Source: Candidatus Binatia bacterium (GTDB lineage Bacteria; Desulfobacterota; Binatia; UBA9968; JAJDTQ01). Taken from it: DNA of 64,000 bases. The stretch covers positions 1,561,042-1,625,041 of the forward strand of contig OX638375.1 in assembly GCA_951813575.1 (NCBI GenBank), written 5' to 3'. Made by a program: the position numbers and the translations under genes. Positions within the stretch are counted from its first letter, which is position 1; the number at the start of each line of letters is the position of its first letter. The notes below the pieces were generated by a model. The model saw only the letters and a program-made list of their open reading frames with translations. It had not been told where the DNA came from and did not search any database. Below are positions 8,764-16,686 of the stretch, one piece after another.

Positions 8764-9606
8764 TCACCGCCTGATGGCAGTGTATTGGTCGGGCCTCCGG
8801 TCCGCGAAGAAGAGCCAGTTCTTCCGCAGGCGCTCCAGCAGGTCGAGGTCCAGGTCGGCCCACACCACGTCTTCCTCGGTGGCGCTAGCATGGGCGACCA
8901 CCTCGCCCCGCGGGTTGATGATCAGGCTCTCGCCGAAATAGAACTCCTCCGCCCCGCCCTGATCCACGCCGACGCGGTTGGGGGCGGCCACGTACATGAC
9001 GTTCTCCACCGCCCTTGCGCACAGCAGCATCTCCCAGCGCGAGCGCGCCCGCTGGGTGCTGGTCACCGGCACGCACAACAGCTCGGCGCCGTTCAGGGCG
9101 GCGCACCGGGCCGGTTCCGGCAGGTTTCGGTCGTAGCAGATGTTCAGACCCAGCTTGACCCCCAGGTCGGTCTGGACGACAGGGAATCCAAGGTCGCCGG
9201 GGCGGAAATAGTACTCCTCGCTGCCGCTGGTGCCCACCAGCCGTCCCAGGCCGCGGGGGATCGTGTTCTTGCGGTACTTGCTAAGCCGCCCACCATCGCG
9301 GCCGAACACGACGGCGCTGTTGTAGAAATGGTCTCCCTCCCGCTCGAAGAACGGATAGACCAGCGACAGGCCCGCCTCCCGGGCGATGGTCCGGGCCTCG
9401 GTCACCGACGGACCGTCCTCCGGCTCGGCCAGCCGGAAGAACTCGGGGTCGTTGGTGAACGCGGGGTAGATGGTGCTGGCCACCTCGTGGAAGCAGACGA
9501 GGTCCGCGCCCGCCCCGGCCGCGCGCTGTGCCAGACGGCGGACCGCGGCGATATTCTCCCGCCAATCCACGTTCCCGCTGAACTGTGCCACCGCCACGCG
9601 CGCCAT
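8764..9606 (-). CDS. carbon-nitrogen hydrolase (nitrilase superfamily)
   Basis: A 280-residue nitrilase-fold amidase or carbamoylase. The catalytic triad can be placed: Glu in LVCFHEVAST, Lys in LSKYRKNTIP and Cys in LNICYDRNLPE. The start at 9606 (MARVAVAQFSG) is chosen because the family begins at this strand; the frame stays open upstream only as a shadow of the amidase gene. It begins 2 bases after the amidase stop and so is likely co-translated. In this context it plausibly cleaves the N-carbamoyl or amide product of ring opening. The exact substrate is not inferable. Confidence 0.92.
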   Translation of the reverse strand: MARVAVAQFSGNVDWRENIAAVRRLAQRAAGAGADLVCFHEVASTIYPAFTNDPEFFRLAEPEDGPSVTEARTIAREAGLSLVYPFFEREGDHFYNSAVVFGRDGGRLSKYRKNTIPRGLGRLVGTSGSEEYYFRPGDLGFPVVQTDLGVKLGLNICYDRNLPEPARCAALNGAELLCVPVTSTQRARSRWEMLLCARAVENVMYVAAPNRVGVDQGGAEEFYFGESLIINPRGEVVAHASATEEDVVWADLDLDLLERLRKNWLFFADRRPDQYTAIRR

Positions 9607-9608
9607 GG

Positions 9609-11075
9609 TCACCTCCCAACCCCTGGTGTCCTGTCCCGCAGGTCCGGTTTCCTTTCGTACCACCCGGCGGCCCGCTCGTAGGCATGGCCGACCCGCAGGA
9701 CCGTCTCCTCGTCGAAGGGCCTGCCGACGATCTGCATGCCGATGGGCAGCCCCGACGGGGAAAAGCCGCAGCATACGCTGAGGGCGGGCAGCCCGGTCTG
9801 GTTGAACGGGATCGTGCACAGCGTGAACAGGTTGCCGCGGTGGTCCGAAAGCCTGACCTCCCGGCCGTCGATGACGGTGCGGCCGCGGTCCAGATCCTCG
9901 ATAGCGGGCGCGGGAAAGGAGATGGTGGGGACCACGATCACCTGGACGCGCTCGAAGGCCCGCTCGAACCCCTCGTAGACCAGTCGCCGGACCCGGTGCG
10001 CGGCGTTGACCGCGCTGCCCGGTATCAGCAGCGAGCCGATGAGGTTCCTCAGCATCCCCGGACTGTAGTCCCGGGGCCGGGTGCGCAGGTAGCGGTCGTG
10101 GTCCGGCATGTCCTCCACCCGGGCAATGCAGGCCTGGGCCGCCGGCAGCAGCTCCATGTGCGGGACCGCCACCTCCTCGGTCTCGATACCGAGGGAACCG
10201 AGAAAACGCACCGCCTCGGTGAACACCTGCCGGACCTCGTCGAACATCAACGCGTCGAAGTAGCCCTGGACGAGCCCGACCTTCATGCCGCCGATGCCGT
10301 CGGCGAGGGCCCGGGTGTAGTCCGGCACCGCCACGTCGGCGCTGTAGGGATCCTCCGGATCCGCTCCGGCGATGCAGTTCAGCACCAGCGCCGAGTCCTC
10401 CACCGTTTTGGCCAGCACGCCGAAGTGGTTGATGGCGCCGGGCCCGGTTCCGGGCACGCCGCCGGACAGGCTCACGCGCCCGTGGGTGGGCTTCAGGCCC
10501 GCGATGCCGCAGAGCGCCGCGGGGTTCCGTACCGAGCCGGCGCTGTCGGTGCCGATGGAGGCCAGGCACAGGCTCGCCGCCACCGCCGCGGCGGAGCCGC
10601 CGCTCGATCCGCCGGTGGCCCGGGTCACGTCCCAGGGATTGCGGCTGGGGCCGTAGAACACGTTGTTGGTGTGGCTCGACTTGGCCCACTCGTGCATGTG
10701 GGTCTTGCCCAGGATCACCGCGCCCGCGTCCCGGAGCCGGCGCACCACGGTGGCGTCGTGGTCGGGGATCCATTCCGCGAGGGTCCTGGACCCGGCGGTG
10801 GCGGGTACGCCCTTGACCGCGATGTTGTCCTTGATGGCGACGGGGATCCCGTGGAGCGGCCCGCGGCGGTGCCCGGCGGCGAACTCCTGCCGCGCCCGCT
10901 CGGCAGCGGCAAGCGCCTGGTCCCGCATCACGGTGACGTAGGCATTGAGGACCGGATTCAGCCGCTCGATCCGCGCCAGCACGAGGCGGGTCAACGCCAC
11001 CGGCGATACCGCGCCGCTGCTGACCTCGTGTGAGACTCGAGAAATCGTAAGCTTTTCGAGCTCGTGCTCGTCCAT
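9609..11075 (-). CDS. amidase signature family protein
   Basis: A 488-residue amidase (AS family) using a Ser-cisSer-Lys triad. Visible motifs are VAIKDNIAVKG with the catalytic Lys, the glycine/serine stretch TGGSSGGSAAAVAAS, and TDSAGSVRNPAALCG with the catalytic serine. ATG at 11075 is preferred over an upstream GTG at 11117 because GGAG lies about 8 bases ahead and the family usually starts near this point. It is the first gene of the amidase / nitrilase / hyuA / hyuB run. Substrate amide is unknown. Confidence 0.92.
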   Translation of the reverse strand: MDEHELEKLTISRVSHEVSSGAVSPVALTRLVLARIERLNPVLNAYVTVMRDQALAAAERARQEFAAGHRRGPLHGIPVAIKDNIAVKGVPATAGSRTLAEWIPDHDATVVRRLRDAGAVILGKTHMHEWAKSSHTNNVFYGPSRNPWDVTRATGGSSGGSAAAVAASLCLASIGTDSAGSVRNPAALCGIAGLKPTHGRVSLSGGVPGTGPGAINHFGVLAKTVEDSALVLNCIAGADPEDPYSADVAVPDYTRALADGIGGMKVGLVQGYFDALMFDEVRQVFTEAVRFLGSLGIETEEVAVPHMELLPAAQACIARVEDMPDHDRYLRTRPRDYSPGMLRNLIGSLLIPGSAVNAAHRVRRLVYEGFERAFERVQVIVVPTISFPAPAIEDLDRGRTVIDGREVRLSDHRGNLFTLCTIPFNQTGLPALSVCCGFSPSGLPIGMQIVGRPFDEETVLRVGHAYERAAGWYERKPDLRDRTPGVGR

Positions 11076-11299
11076 CCCGGTCACTCCATCGGCCGTTACG
11101 GGCCCTGACACGGCCACTAGTGCCTATACGCGCGGGGCTGGGCAAAAAGCAAGCTCACGCCGGGGTCCACCGGCGGCACTCCCATTGTTGACACTCCGCC
11201 GTCCTCTCTGACAGAGTCGGCGGGGCAGCGCGGGCGTCCGCCGGACGCTGGGACGGGCAAGCCGATGCGCCGAGGGCATCGAACGGGAGCATACAGTCC

Positions 11300-12286
11300 A
11301 TGGTTGAACGAGATGACAACGGTTACATCCTCCGGATCGCGTCCCACTCGCCGTCCCACCCCTGGTGGCGCATTACCGACGAGCTCGCGGAGGGCCTGAA
11401 CGGCTATCGCGAAACGCCCGGGCCGATCTCGAGCGTCGGCGTCTTTACCGGACGGTTCGGGCTGGGCTCGCTGGAGAACCCCAAGACCGTGGGCGCCGGG
11501 CTGGCGGACGTGGGCATCACCAACCCGCCGGCCAACGCGAGAATGGCCAGCGAGGGAATAGGACGGTTCCAGGCCAGCGTCGGCGAGCTCAGGGCCATCG
11601 CCCGGTTCCCCGAGCCCGACTACATCTTCTGGCTGGTAGCGGAGGAGTTGAACATCCACTCCATGGATGAGATCGCGGCGCGCAAGCCGGCCATGACCCT
11701 GGTGTCGGGCCGGGTGGGGCCGACGGGCCCGGACACGCTGACGTGGACCGTGGAGCAGGTGATGAAGTGGTACGGCTTCAGCTACGACGACGTCAACGCG
11801 TGGGGCGGAAAAGTGCTGTTCCCCGGACCCGCCATCGTCGGCGTGCCCATGGTGCGGCGCGGCGAGGGCAACGCGGTCTTCCAGGAGGGCGTCCACGACG
11901 AGTGCTGGGAGGAGTTGGCCGAAGCGAGGCCCATGCGCGCCCTGCCGCTGGACCCGCAAGCCGTCGCACACATGAAGGATTCCTACGGTTTCAGCCAGGC
12001 CGTCATCCCCAAGGGCCGTCTCAAGGGGATCGAGAGCGACCTCCTGACGGTGGACTTCGGCGGTTGGCTGCTGTTCTCGCGGGCGGACCTGCCGGACGAG
12101 CTCGCCTACCTGCTGGCGCGGACCAGCATGGAGCGGCGAGACCGCATCGCCGCGCCCTACGCGCCGTTGGCGCCGCACCTGAGGGACCTGGAAGTACCCA
12201 TCCTTCCGGAGCGGTTGTGCACCGAGACCGGGGTGCCGCTGCATCCCGGCGCCGAGCGCTACTACAAGGAGTTCGGCTGCCTGTGA
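11300..12286 (+). CDS. TAXI-family TRAP-type solute-binding protein, no visible signal peptide
   Basis: A 328-residue protein resembling TAXI receptors: the N-terminus aligns with the first beta strand (LRIASHSPSHPWWRITDEL) and VGITNPPANARMA matches the ligand-lobe pattern. Such proteins normally work in the periplasm, yet from the ATG at 11300 no signal peptide is seen, and no in-frame upstream ATG supplies one. It may be a cytosolic ligand sensor or have a mis-assigned start. It heads a plus-strand run with a hydantoinase-like enzyme and a UbiD-type decarboxylase. No TRAP permease is adjacent. Confidence 0.75.
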   Translation: MVERDDNGYILRIASHSPSHPWWRITDELAEGLNGYRETPGPISSVGVFTGRFGLGSLENPKTVGAGLADVGITNPPANARMASEGIGRFQASVGELRAIARFPEPDYIFWLVAEELNIHSMDEIAARKPAMTLVSGRVGPTGPDTLTWTVEQVMKWYGFSYDDVNAWGGKVLFPGPAIVGVPMVRRGEGNAVFQEGVHDECWEELAEARPMRALPLDPQAVAHMKDSYGFSQAVIPKGRLKGIESDLLTVDFGGWLLFSRADLPDELAYLLARTSMERRDRIAAPYAPLAPHLRDLEVPILPERLCTETGVPLHPGAERYYKEFGCL

Positions 12287-12334
12287 GTCGATTCCGCTGC
12301 CAGCCCTCCTCCTTGAACCGGAAAGGAGTTTCCG

Positions 12335-13804
12335 ATGGAACGCGTGGATCTCCTGATTACGAACGGGAACGTCGTTTTTCGTGAAGGGACCCGTCCGGCG
12401 GACTTGGCCATCAGCGGCGGCAAGGTCGTCGCCATCCTGCAACCGGGTTTCGAGATCGATGCGTCCCGCGTCATCGATGCCACGGGGAAGCATGTGCTGC
12501 CGGGTCTCGTCGATCCCGAAGGCCATCCGGGCCACTCCTTCCCGCTCGACATCGATCTCGAAACCGAGTCGCCGGCCGCGGCCGCCGGAGGCGTCACCAC
12601 CTGGGGCATCCAGGACCCGAGTCCGCGCATGGGCAAGAAGCCCTTCAAGCGGGACACGGAGCCGGAGGACGTGGTCTCGTTCCACGATGTCATGGATATC
12701 GCGATCCAGACCGGACACGAGAACTGCATCACGGATTTCTATTTCACGCCGCAGCTCGAGACCGACCAGCAGGCCGAGGAGGTGGGCGAATACGCCGACA
12801 AGTACGGCGTCACCTCCTACAAGTTCTACTGCCACGCGAAGCACCCGGAAATCGCCGCCAAGCTCTGGTACGTGTACCGCTCCGGGCTGGCCACCGGCTT
12901 TGACGACGGGGTCGTCTTCAAGACGCTGGAGAACGTCGCCAGGATCGGGCCGCCGGGTATCGTTTCCTTTCATCCGGAGAACTTCGAGATCGTGCGGGTC
13001 TTTTCCCAGCGCCTGATGGACGCCGGCCGCATGGACATGGAGGCTTGGACGGATCGCTCGCCGGACTTCGTGGAGGCCCATCACATACGCCAGTACGCCT
13101 ACCTGGCCAAGGTCGCGAAGTGTCCGATGTATGTCCAGCATACGACCACCGGGGAATCGCTGCTGGCAATCCGCCAGGCCAAGGAGGAGGGCGTCGAGAT
13201 CTATGCCCAGAGCAACCCCGTGTATCTCTGTCTTCCCGCGGGGACCTGGAAGATCAACGTGCCGCTCCGGTATCCCGAGACCATGGAGCGGCTGTGGGAG
13301 GCCGCCGCCAACGGCGAAATCGACGCCCTGGGCTCGGACCACGTGGTCTCGCACGGTTCCCGCGCGGAGATGGAGGTGCCGGGCGACGTGTGGAAGACCA
13401 CCAGCGGGTTCCCTTCGAGGGTGGAGATGATGCTGCCGTTGATGCTCGACGAGGGCATCAACAAGGGGAGGATCACGCTGCAAAGGCTGGTGGAGATGAT
13501 GTGCGAGGCTCCCGCCAGGATCTTCGGCCTCTATCCACGCAAGGGATGCCTGCAGGTCGGTTCCGACGGCGACGTGGTGCTCGTCGATCTCAAGCGGACC
13601 GAAATCATCACCAACGACATGGTCCACACGCGTCCCAAGTGGACGATTCTCGAAGGGCGTGAGCTCACAGGCTGGCCTGTCATGACCATTCTCAGAGGCG
13701 AGGTTCTGACGGAATGGCCGGAAGGAGAACCCAGGTCGCGCATCGTCGCCACCGGGAAGGGTCAATATATCCCGCGGACGCCGGGCAGTCGGTTCCTGTT
13801 CTGA
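12335..13804 (+). CDS. dihydropyrimidinase/dihydroorotase-like amidohydrolase with altered HxH motif
   Basis: A 489-residue cyclic amidohydrolase. Family landmarks are the N-terminal LITNGNVV ... DATGKHVLPGLVDPEGHPGH, the metal-bridging lysine candidate in TSYKFYCHAK, VSFHPEN, YVQHTTTGES and ALGSDHVVSHG. In canonical members the first metal motif is DPHTH; here it is DPEGH, so one histidine is replaced by glutamate. The start at 12335 follows AAAGGAG. It sits 18 bases upstream of the UbiD-type gene and is probably co-transcribed with it. Ring opening of an imide or hydantoin is a reasonable guess. Confidence 0.88.
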   Translation: MERVDLLITNGNVVFREGTRPADLAISGGKVVAILQPGFEIDASRVIDATGKHVLPGLVDPEGHPGHSFPLDIDLETESPAAAAGGVTTWGIQDPSPRMGKKPFKRDTEPEDVVSFHDVMDIAIQTGHENCITDFYFTPQLETDQQAEEVGEYADKYGVTSYKFYCHAKHPEIAAKLWYVYRSGLATGFDDGVVFKTLENVARIGPPGIVSFHPENFEIVRVFSQRLMDAGRMDMEAWTDRSPDFVEAHHIRQYAYLAKVAKCPMYVQHTTTGESLLAIRQAKEEGVEIYAQSNPVYLCLPAGTWKINVPLRYPETMERLWEAAANGEIDALGSDHVVSHGSRAEMEVPGDVWKTTSGFPSRVEMMLPLMLDEGINKGRITLQRLVEMMCEAPARIFGLYPRKGCLQVGSDGDVVLVDLKRTEIITNDMVHTRPKWTILEGRELTGWPVMTILRGEVLTEWPEGEPRSRIVATGKGQYIPRTPGSRFLF

Positions 13805-13822
13805 ACGCCGGAGTGTCAGCCG

Positions 13823-15250
13823 ATGGCCATCAACGATCTGCGTGACTGGATCGACCGCATCGACGGACTGGGGCAGGTCCGCCGCGTGGACGGGGCCGAT
13901 TGTGACGAGGGCATCGGCGGTCTCACCGACCTCTACATGGAAAAGGTGGGACGCCCGGCGCTGCTCTTCGACCGCATACCCGGCTATCCGCCGGGCTTTC
14001 GCGTGCTCTCCAACGTGACCACCTCGCCCGAACGCGTGGCCGTGACCCTGGGCATCCCGCGGGACCTGTCGCTTCGGGAAATGGTGGAGCACTGCCGCCG
14101 CTTCCACGGCGCCTTGCCGGGCATCGAGCCGCGGGTGCTGGACGCCGGACCGCTGCTGGAGAACGTGGCCACGGGCGGTGACATCGACATGCTCCGGTTC
14201 CCGACCCCCACGTGGCACGAGGACGACGGCGGGCGCTATCTGGGAACCGGCTGCGCCGTCATCATGCAGGACCCGGACTCCGACTGGATCAACGTGGGCT
14301 GCTACCGGGTCGTGGTCCATGACCGGAACACCCTGGGGATCATGATCACCGGCGGCAAGCAGGGCCGCCTGATCATGGAGAAATACTGGCGCCGGAACCA
14401 AGCCTGCCCGGTGGCGGTATCCTTCGGGCACGACCCGTTGATCTACCTGATGGCCGGACTCCACGCGGCCTCCGGGGTCTGCGAGTACGACGTGGCCGGC
14501 GGCATACGCGGCGAGCCCGTGGACGTGGTCCGGGGCGCGGTCACGAACCTGCCCCTTCCGGCCACGGCCGAAATCGCCGTGGAAGGTTACATACCCCCGG
14601 GACGTTTCAAGCCCGAAGGACCCTTCGGAGAGTGGACCGGCTACTACGCGGGGGGCCGCGAGAAACAGCCGGTCATCGAGGTCGCGTCGCTGATGTACCG
14701 GAACGATCCGATCATCCTCGGCACCGTGCCGCGCAGGCCTCCCAGCGACGACACCTACATTTCCAGCTTCCTCAGCAGCTCCGCCATCTGGGAACAGATG
14801 GAAGCCGGCGGCGTTCCCGGAATCGAGGGCGTATGGAACCATGAAGGCTGCGGCAGCCAGATGTTCATCACCATCGCCATCAGCCAGATGTACCAGGGCC
14901 ACTCGAAACAGGCGGCCATGGCCGCCGCGGGTTCCTACGCGGGCTCCTACCTCAACAAGATGATCGTCATCGTCGACGACGACATCGACCCCACAGACGC
15001 CGACGCGGTGTTGTGGGCCATGTGCACGCGCCTGGACCCCGACCTGGATCTCGACATCGTCCGCAATTGCTGGAGCAGCCCGCTGGATCCCATGGCCTAT
15101 CCCGACGACCGCAGAAACCTCAACAAGAGGATGCTCATCGACGCCTGCCGCCCCTGGAACCAGCGGGACACGTTCCCCAAGGTCGTGGAGGCCGGCGCCG
15201 CGCTAAAGGAGCGCATCCGCAAGCGCTGGCCCGATCTCTGCGACCTATGA
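13823..15250 (+). CDS. UbiD-family prenylated-FMN decarboxylase
   Basis: A 475-residue UbiD-family enzyme; these reversibly decarboxylate aromatic or unsaturated acids using prenylated FMN made by UbiX. The catalytic Glu-containing stretch EGPFGEWTGYYAG is at about residues 262-275, and VIVDDDIDPTD follows nearer the C-terminus. Length is normal for the family. It comes 18 bases after a hydantoinase-like gene, which suggests a catabolic role rather than ubiquinone synthesis. No UbiX flavin prenyltransferase is present nearby. Confidence 0.92.
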   Translation: MAINDLRDWIDRIDGLGQVRRVDGADCDEGIGGLTDLYMEKVGRPALLFDRIPGYPPGFRVLSNVTTSPERVAVTLGIPRDLSLREMVEHCRRFHGALPGIEPRVLDAGPLLENVATGGDIDMLRFPTPTWHEDDGGRYLGTGCAVIMQDPDSDWINVGCYRVVVHDRNTLGIMITGGKQGRLIMEKYWRRNQACPVAVSFGHDPLIYLMAGLHAASGVCEYDVAGGIRGEPVDVVRGAVTNLPLPATAEIAVEGYIPPGRFKPEGPFGEWTGYYAGGREKQPVIEVASLMYRNDPIILGTVPRRPPSDDTYISSFLSSSAIWEQMEAGGVPGIEGVWNHEGCGSQMFITIAISQMYQGHSKQAAMAAAGSYAGSYLNKMIVIVDDDIDPTDADAVLWAMCTRLDPDLDLDIVRNCWSSPLDPMAYPDDRRNLNKRMLIDACRPWNQRDTFPKVVEAGAALKERIRKRWPDLCDL

Positions 15251-15262
15251 CGGACCGGCTGC

Positions 15263-16519
15263 CTATCGCGTCCACAACGCGTTCAGCGGCACCGCGAGCA
15301 TTCGTTTGTCGCCCAGGGGAAGAATGTCCTGCCCGGTATAGAGGAGTAATCCGCGCTGGAAATCGTCGCCGCAACGATCCGCCAGCCGCTTGAGGCCTTT
15401 ACCGTCCCCGTCCGTCAACGACGCGGCGGCCTTGACCTCGACTCCCCAAGTCTTCGAGCCCCGTGTCATGACGATGTCCACCTCGATCTGGTCGCTGTCC
15501 CGGTAATGCCAGAAACGCAGATCAGGGTCGGTCCAAGCGGCTTGTGCGACGAGTTGCTGGACTACGAACGACTCCAGGAGTAGTCCCATGCGTTCCCGCT
15601 GATGAAGCCAGTCCACGGCGGTAAGGTCGCAGAGCGCCGCGGCGAGACCGCTGTCGAGCAAATGGACTTTCGGCGTTTTAACAAGGCGCTTGGACGCGTT
15701 GCCGTGCCAAGCCGGCAAGCGTCGCACCAGGAAGAGCCGTTCGAGCACGGCCAAGTAGTGATCTATCGTCGGCCTGCGCAGGCCAAGATCTCCGGCCAAA
15801 GCACTTGCGTTGACCAACTGCGCGCTACGCAGCGCGAGTAGCTCAAGGACTCGGGCCAGTTTCTGCGCATCTCTCACCCTGGCGATGTCCTGAACGTCAC
15901 GCTCGACGATGATGCGCAGGTACTGGCGGTACCATTGCCGGGCACGTCGCGGAGATCGGCCAAGAGGCTCCGGATAGCCTCCCGCAACCAGTCTTTCGGC
16001 CAATCCGGTTCCCGCCGTGACCGTTACACCCTTGATCTCGGGGCGTAGAGTTCCTTCCAGCAGAGCGTTGAGAAACCTGCCCGGCTTACACTCCTTCTCC
16101 ACTTCCGTGAGGGGGTACAACTGCGCGATCTCCATGCGCCCGGCCAGGGATTCGGTGACTTTCGGGACGAACAACAAATTGGCGGAGCCGGTCAGCAGAA
16201 ACCGCCCGGGTCGACGATTCTTGTCGACGGCCAGCTTGATGGCGGGGAGTACGGCTGGAGCCCGTTGAACCTCGTCCAGGGTGACGGCATCCGGAAGGCT
16301 TGAAATGAAGCCCTCGGGATCATCAACAGCCGTCCGGTAGTAGTTGTTCTCGTCCAGACTGATGTAGGCCCGCTCAGGGACCAGCCGCTGGACCAGCGTG
16401 GTCTTGCCGGACTGCCTGGGACCCAGAACGCAGACCACCGGCGTATCCGCCAGTGCTTCCCGTATCACCGGCTCGAGCAGACGAGGATAGATGGTTTCGT
16501 TGTCGGTCATTATGGCCAT
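15263..16519 (-). CDS. AAA ATPase with DUF4143 domain (second copy)
   Basis: A 418-residue homologue of the ATPase at 2971-4194, clearly diverged. Walker A is VLGPRQSGKTTLV, followed by YISLDENNYYRTAVDDP, VTLDEVQRAP and FLLTGSANLL. The C-terminus carries HLLDSGLAAAL and IEVDIVMTRG ... GVEVKAA, a nuclease-like D-ExK pattern. The start is uncertain between ATG 16519 and ATG 16510; the frame stays open upstream into the divergent intergenic region without family sequence. It is convergent with the UbiD gene, 12 bases apart. Confidence 0.9.
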   Translation of the reverse strand: MAIMTDNETIYPRLLEPVIREALADTPVVCVLGPRQSGKTTLVQRLVPERAYISLDENNYYRTAVDDPEGFISSLPDAVTLDEVQRAPAVLPAIKLAVDKNRRPGRFLLTGSANLLFVPKVTESLAGRMEIAQLYPLTEVEKECKPGRFLNALLEGTLRPEIKGVTVTAGTGLAERLVAGGYPEPLGRSPRRARQWYRQYLRIIVERDVQDIARVRDAQKLARVLELLALRSAQLVNASALAGDLGLRRPTIDHYLAVLERLFLVRRLPAWHGNASKRLVKTPKVHLLDSGLAAALCDLTAVDWLHQRERMGLLLESFVVQQLVAQAAWTDPDLRFWHYRDSDQIEVDIVMTRGSKTWGVEVKAAASLTDGDGKGLKRLADRCGDDFQRGLLLYTGQDILPLGDKRMLAVPLNALWTR

Positions 16520-16686
16520 CAGTATACCGTGTATTTGTCTCCTGTAAAGGCGTGAGATTGTACGGTTAGAATGCGTGGAATTGTACGTTCCAGGTACGCA
16601 TGATGGTACGGAGCGGGCTGGAGACCCCATACCCCTGGTTGACCACTCCCCCGCATGCGCTGTACGGTGCCCACGGAGCAAAGCAT

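Noticed and set aside
11117..14902. Minus-strand frame of over 1200 codons
   Set aside because: It runs antisense through the TAXI, hydantoinase-like and UbiD genes and has a composition typical of GC-rich shadows.
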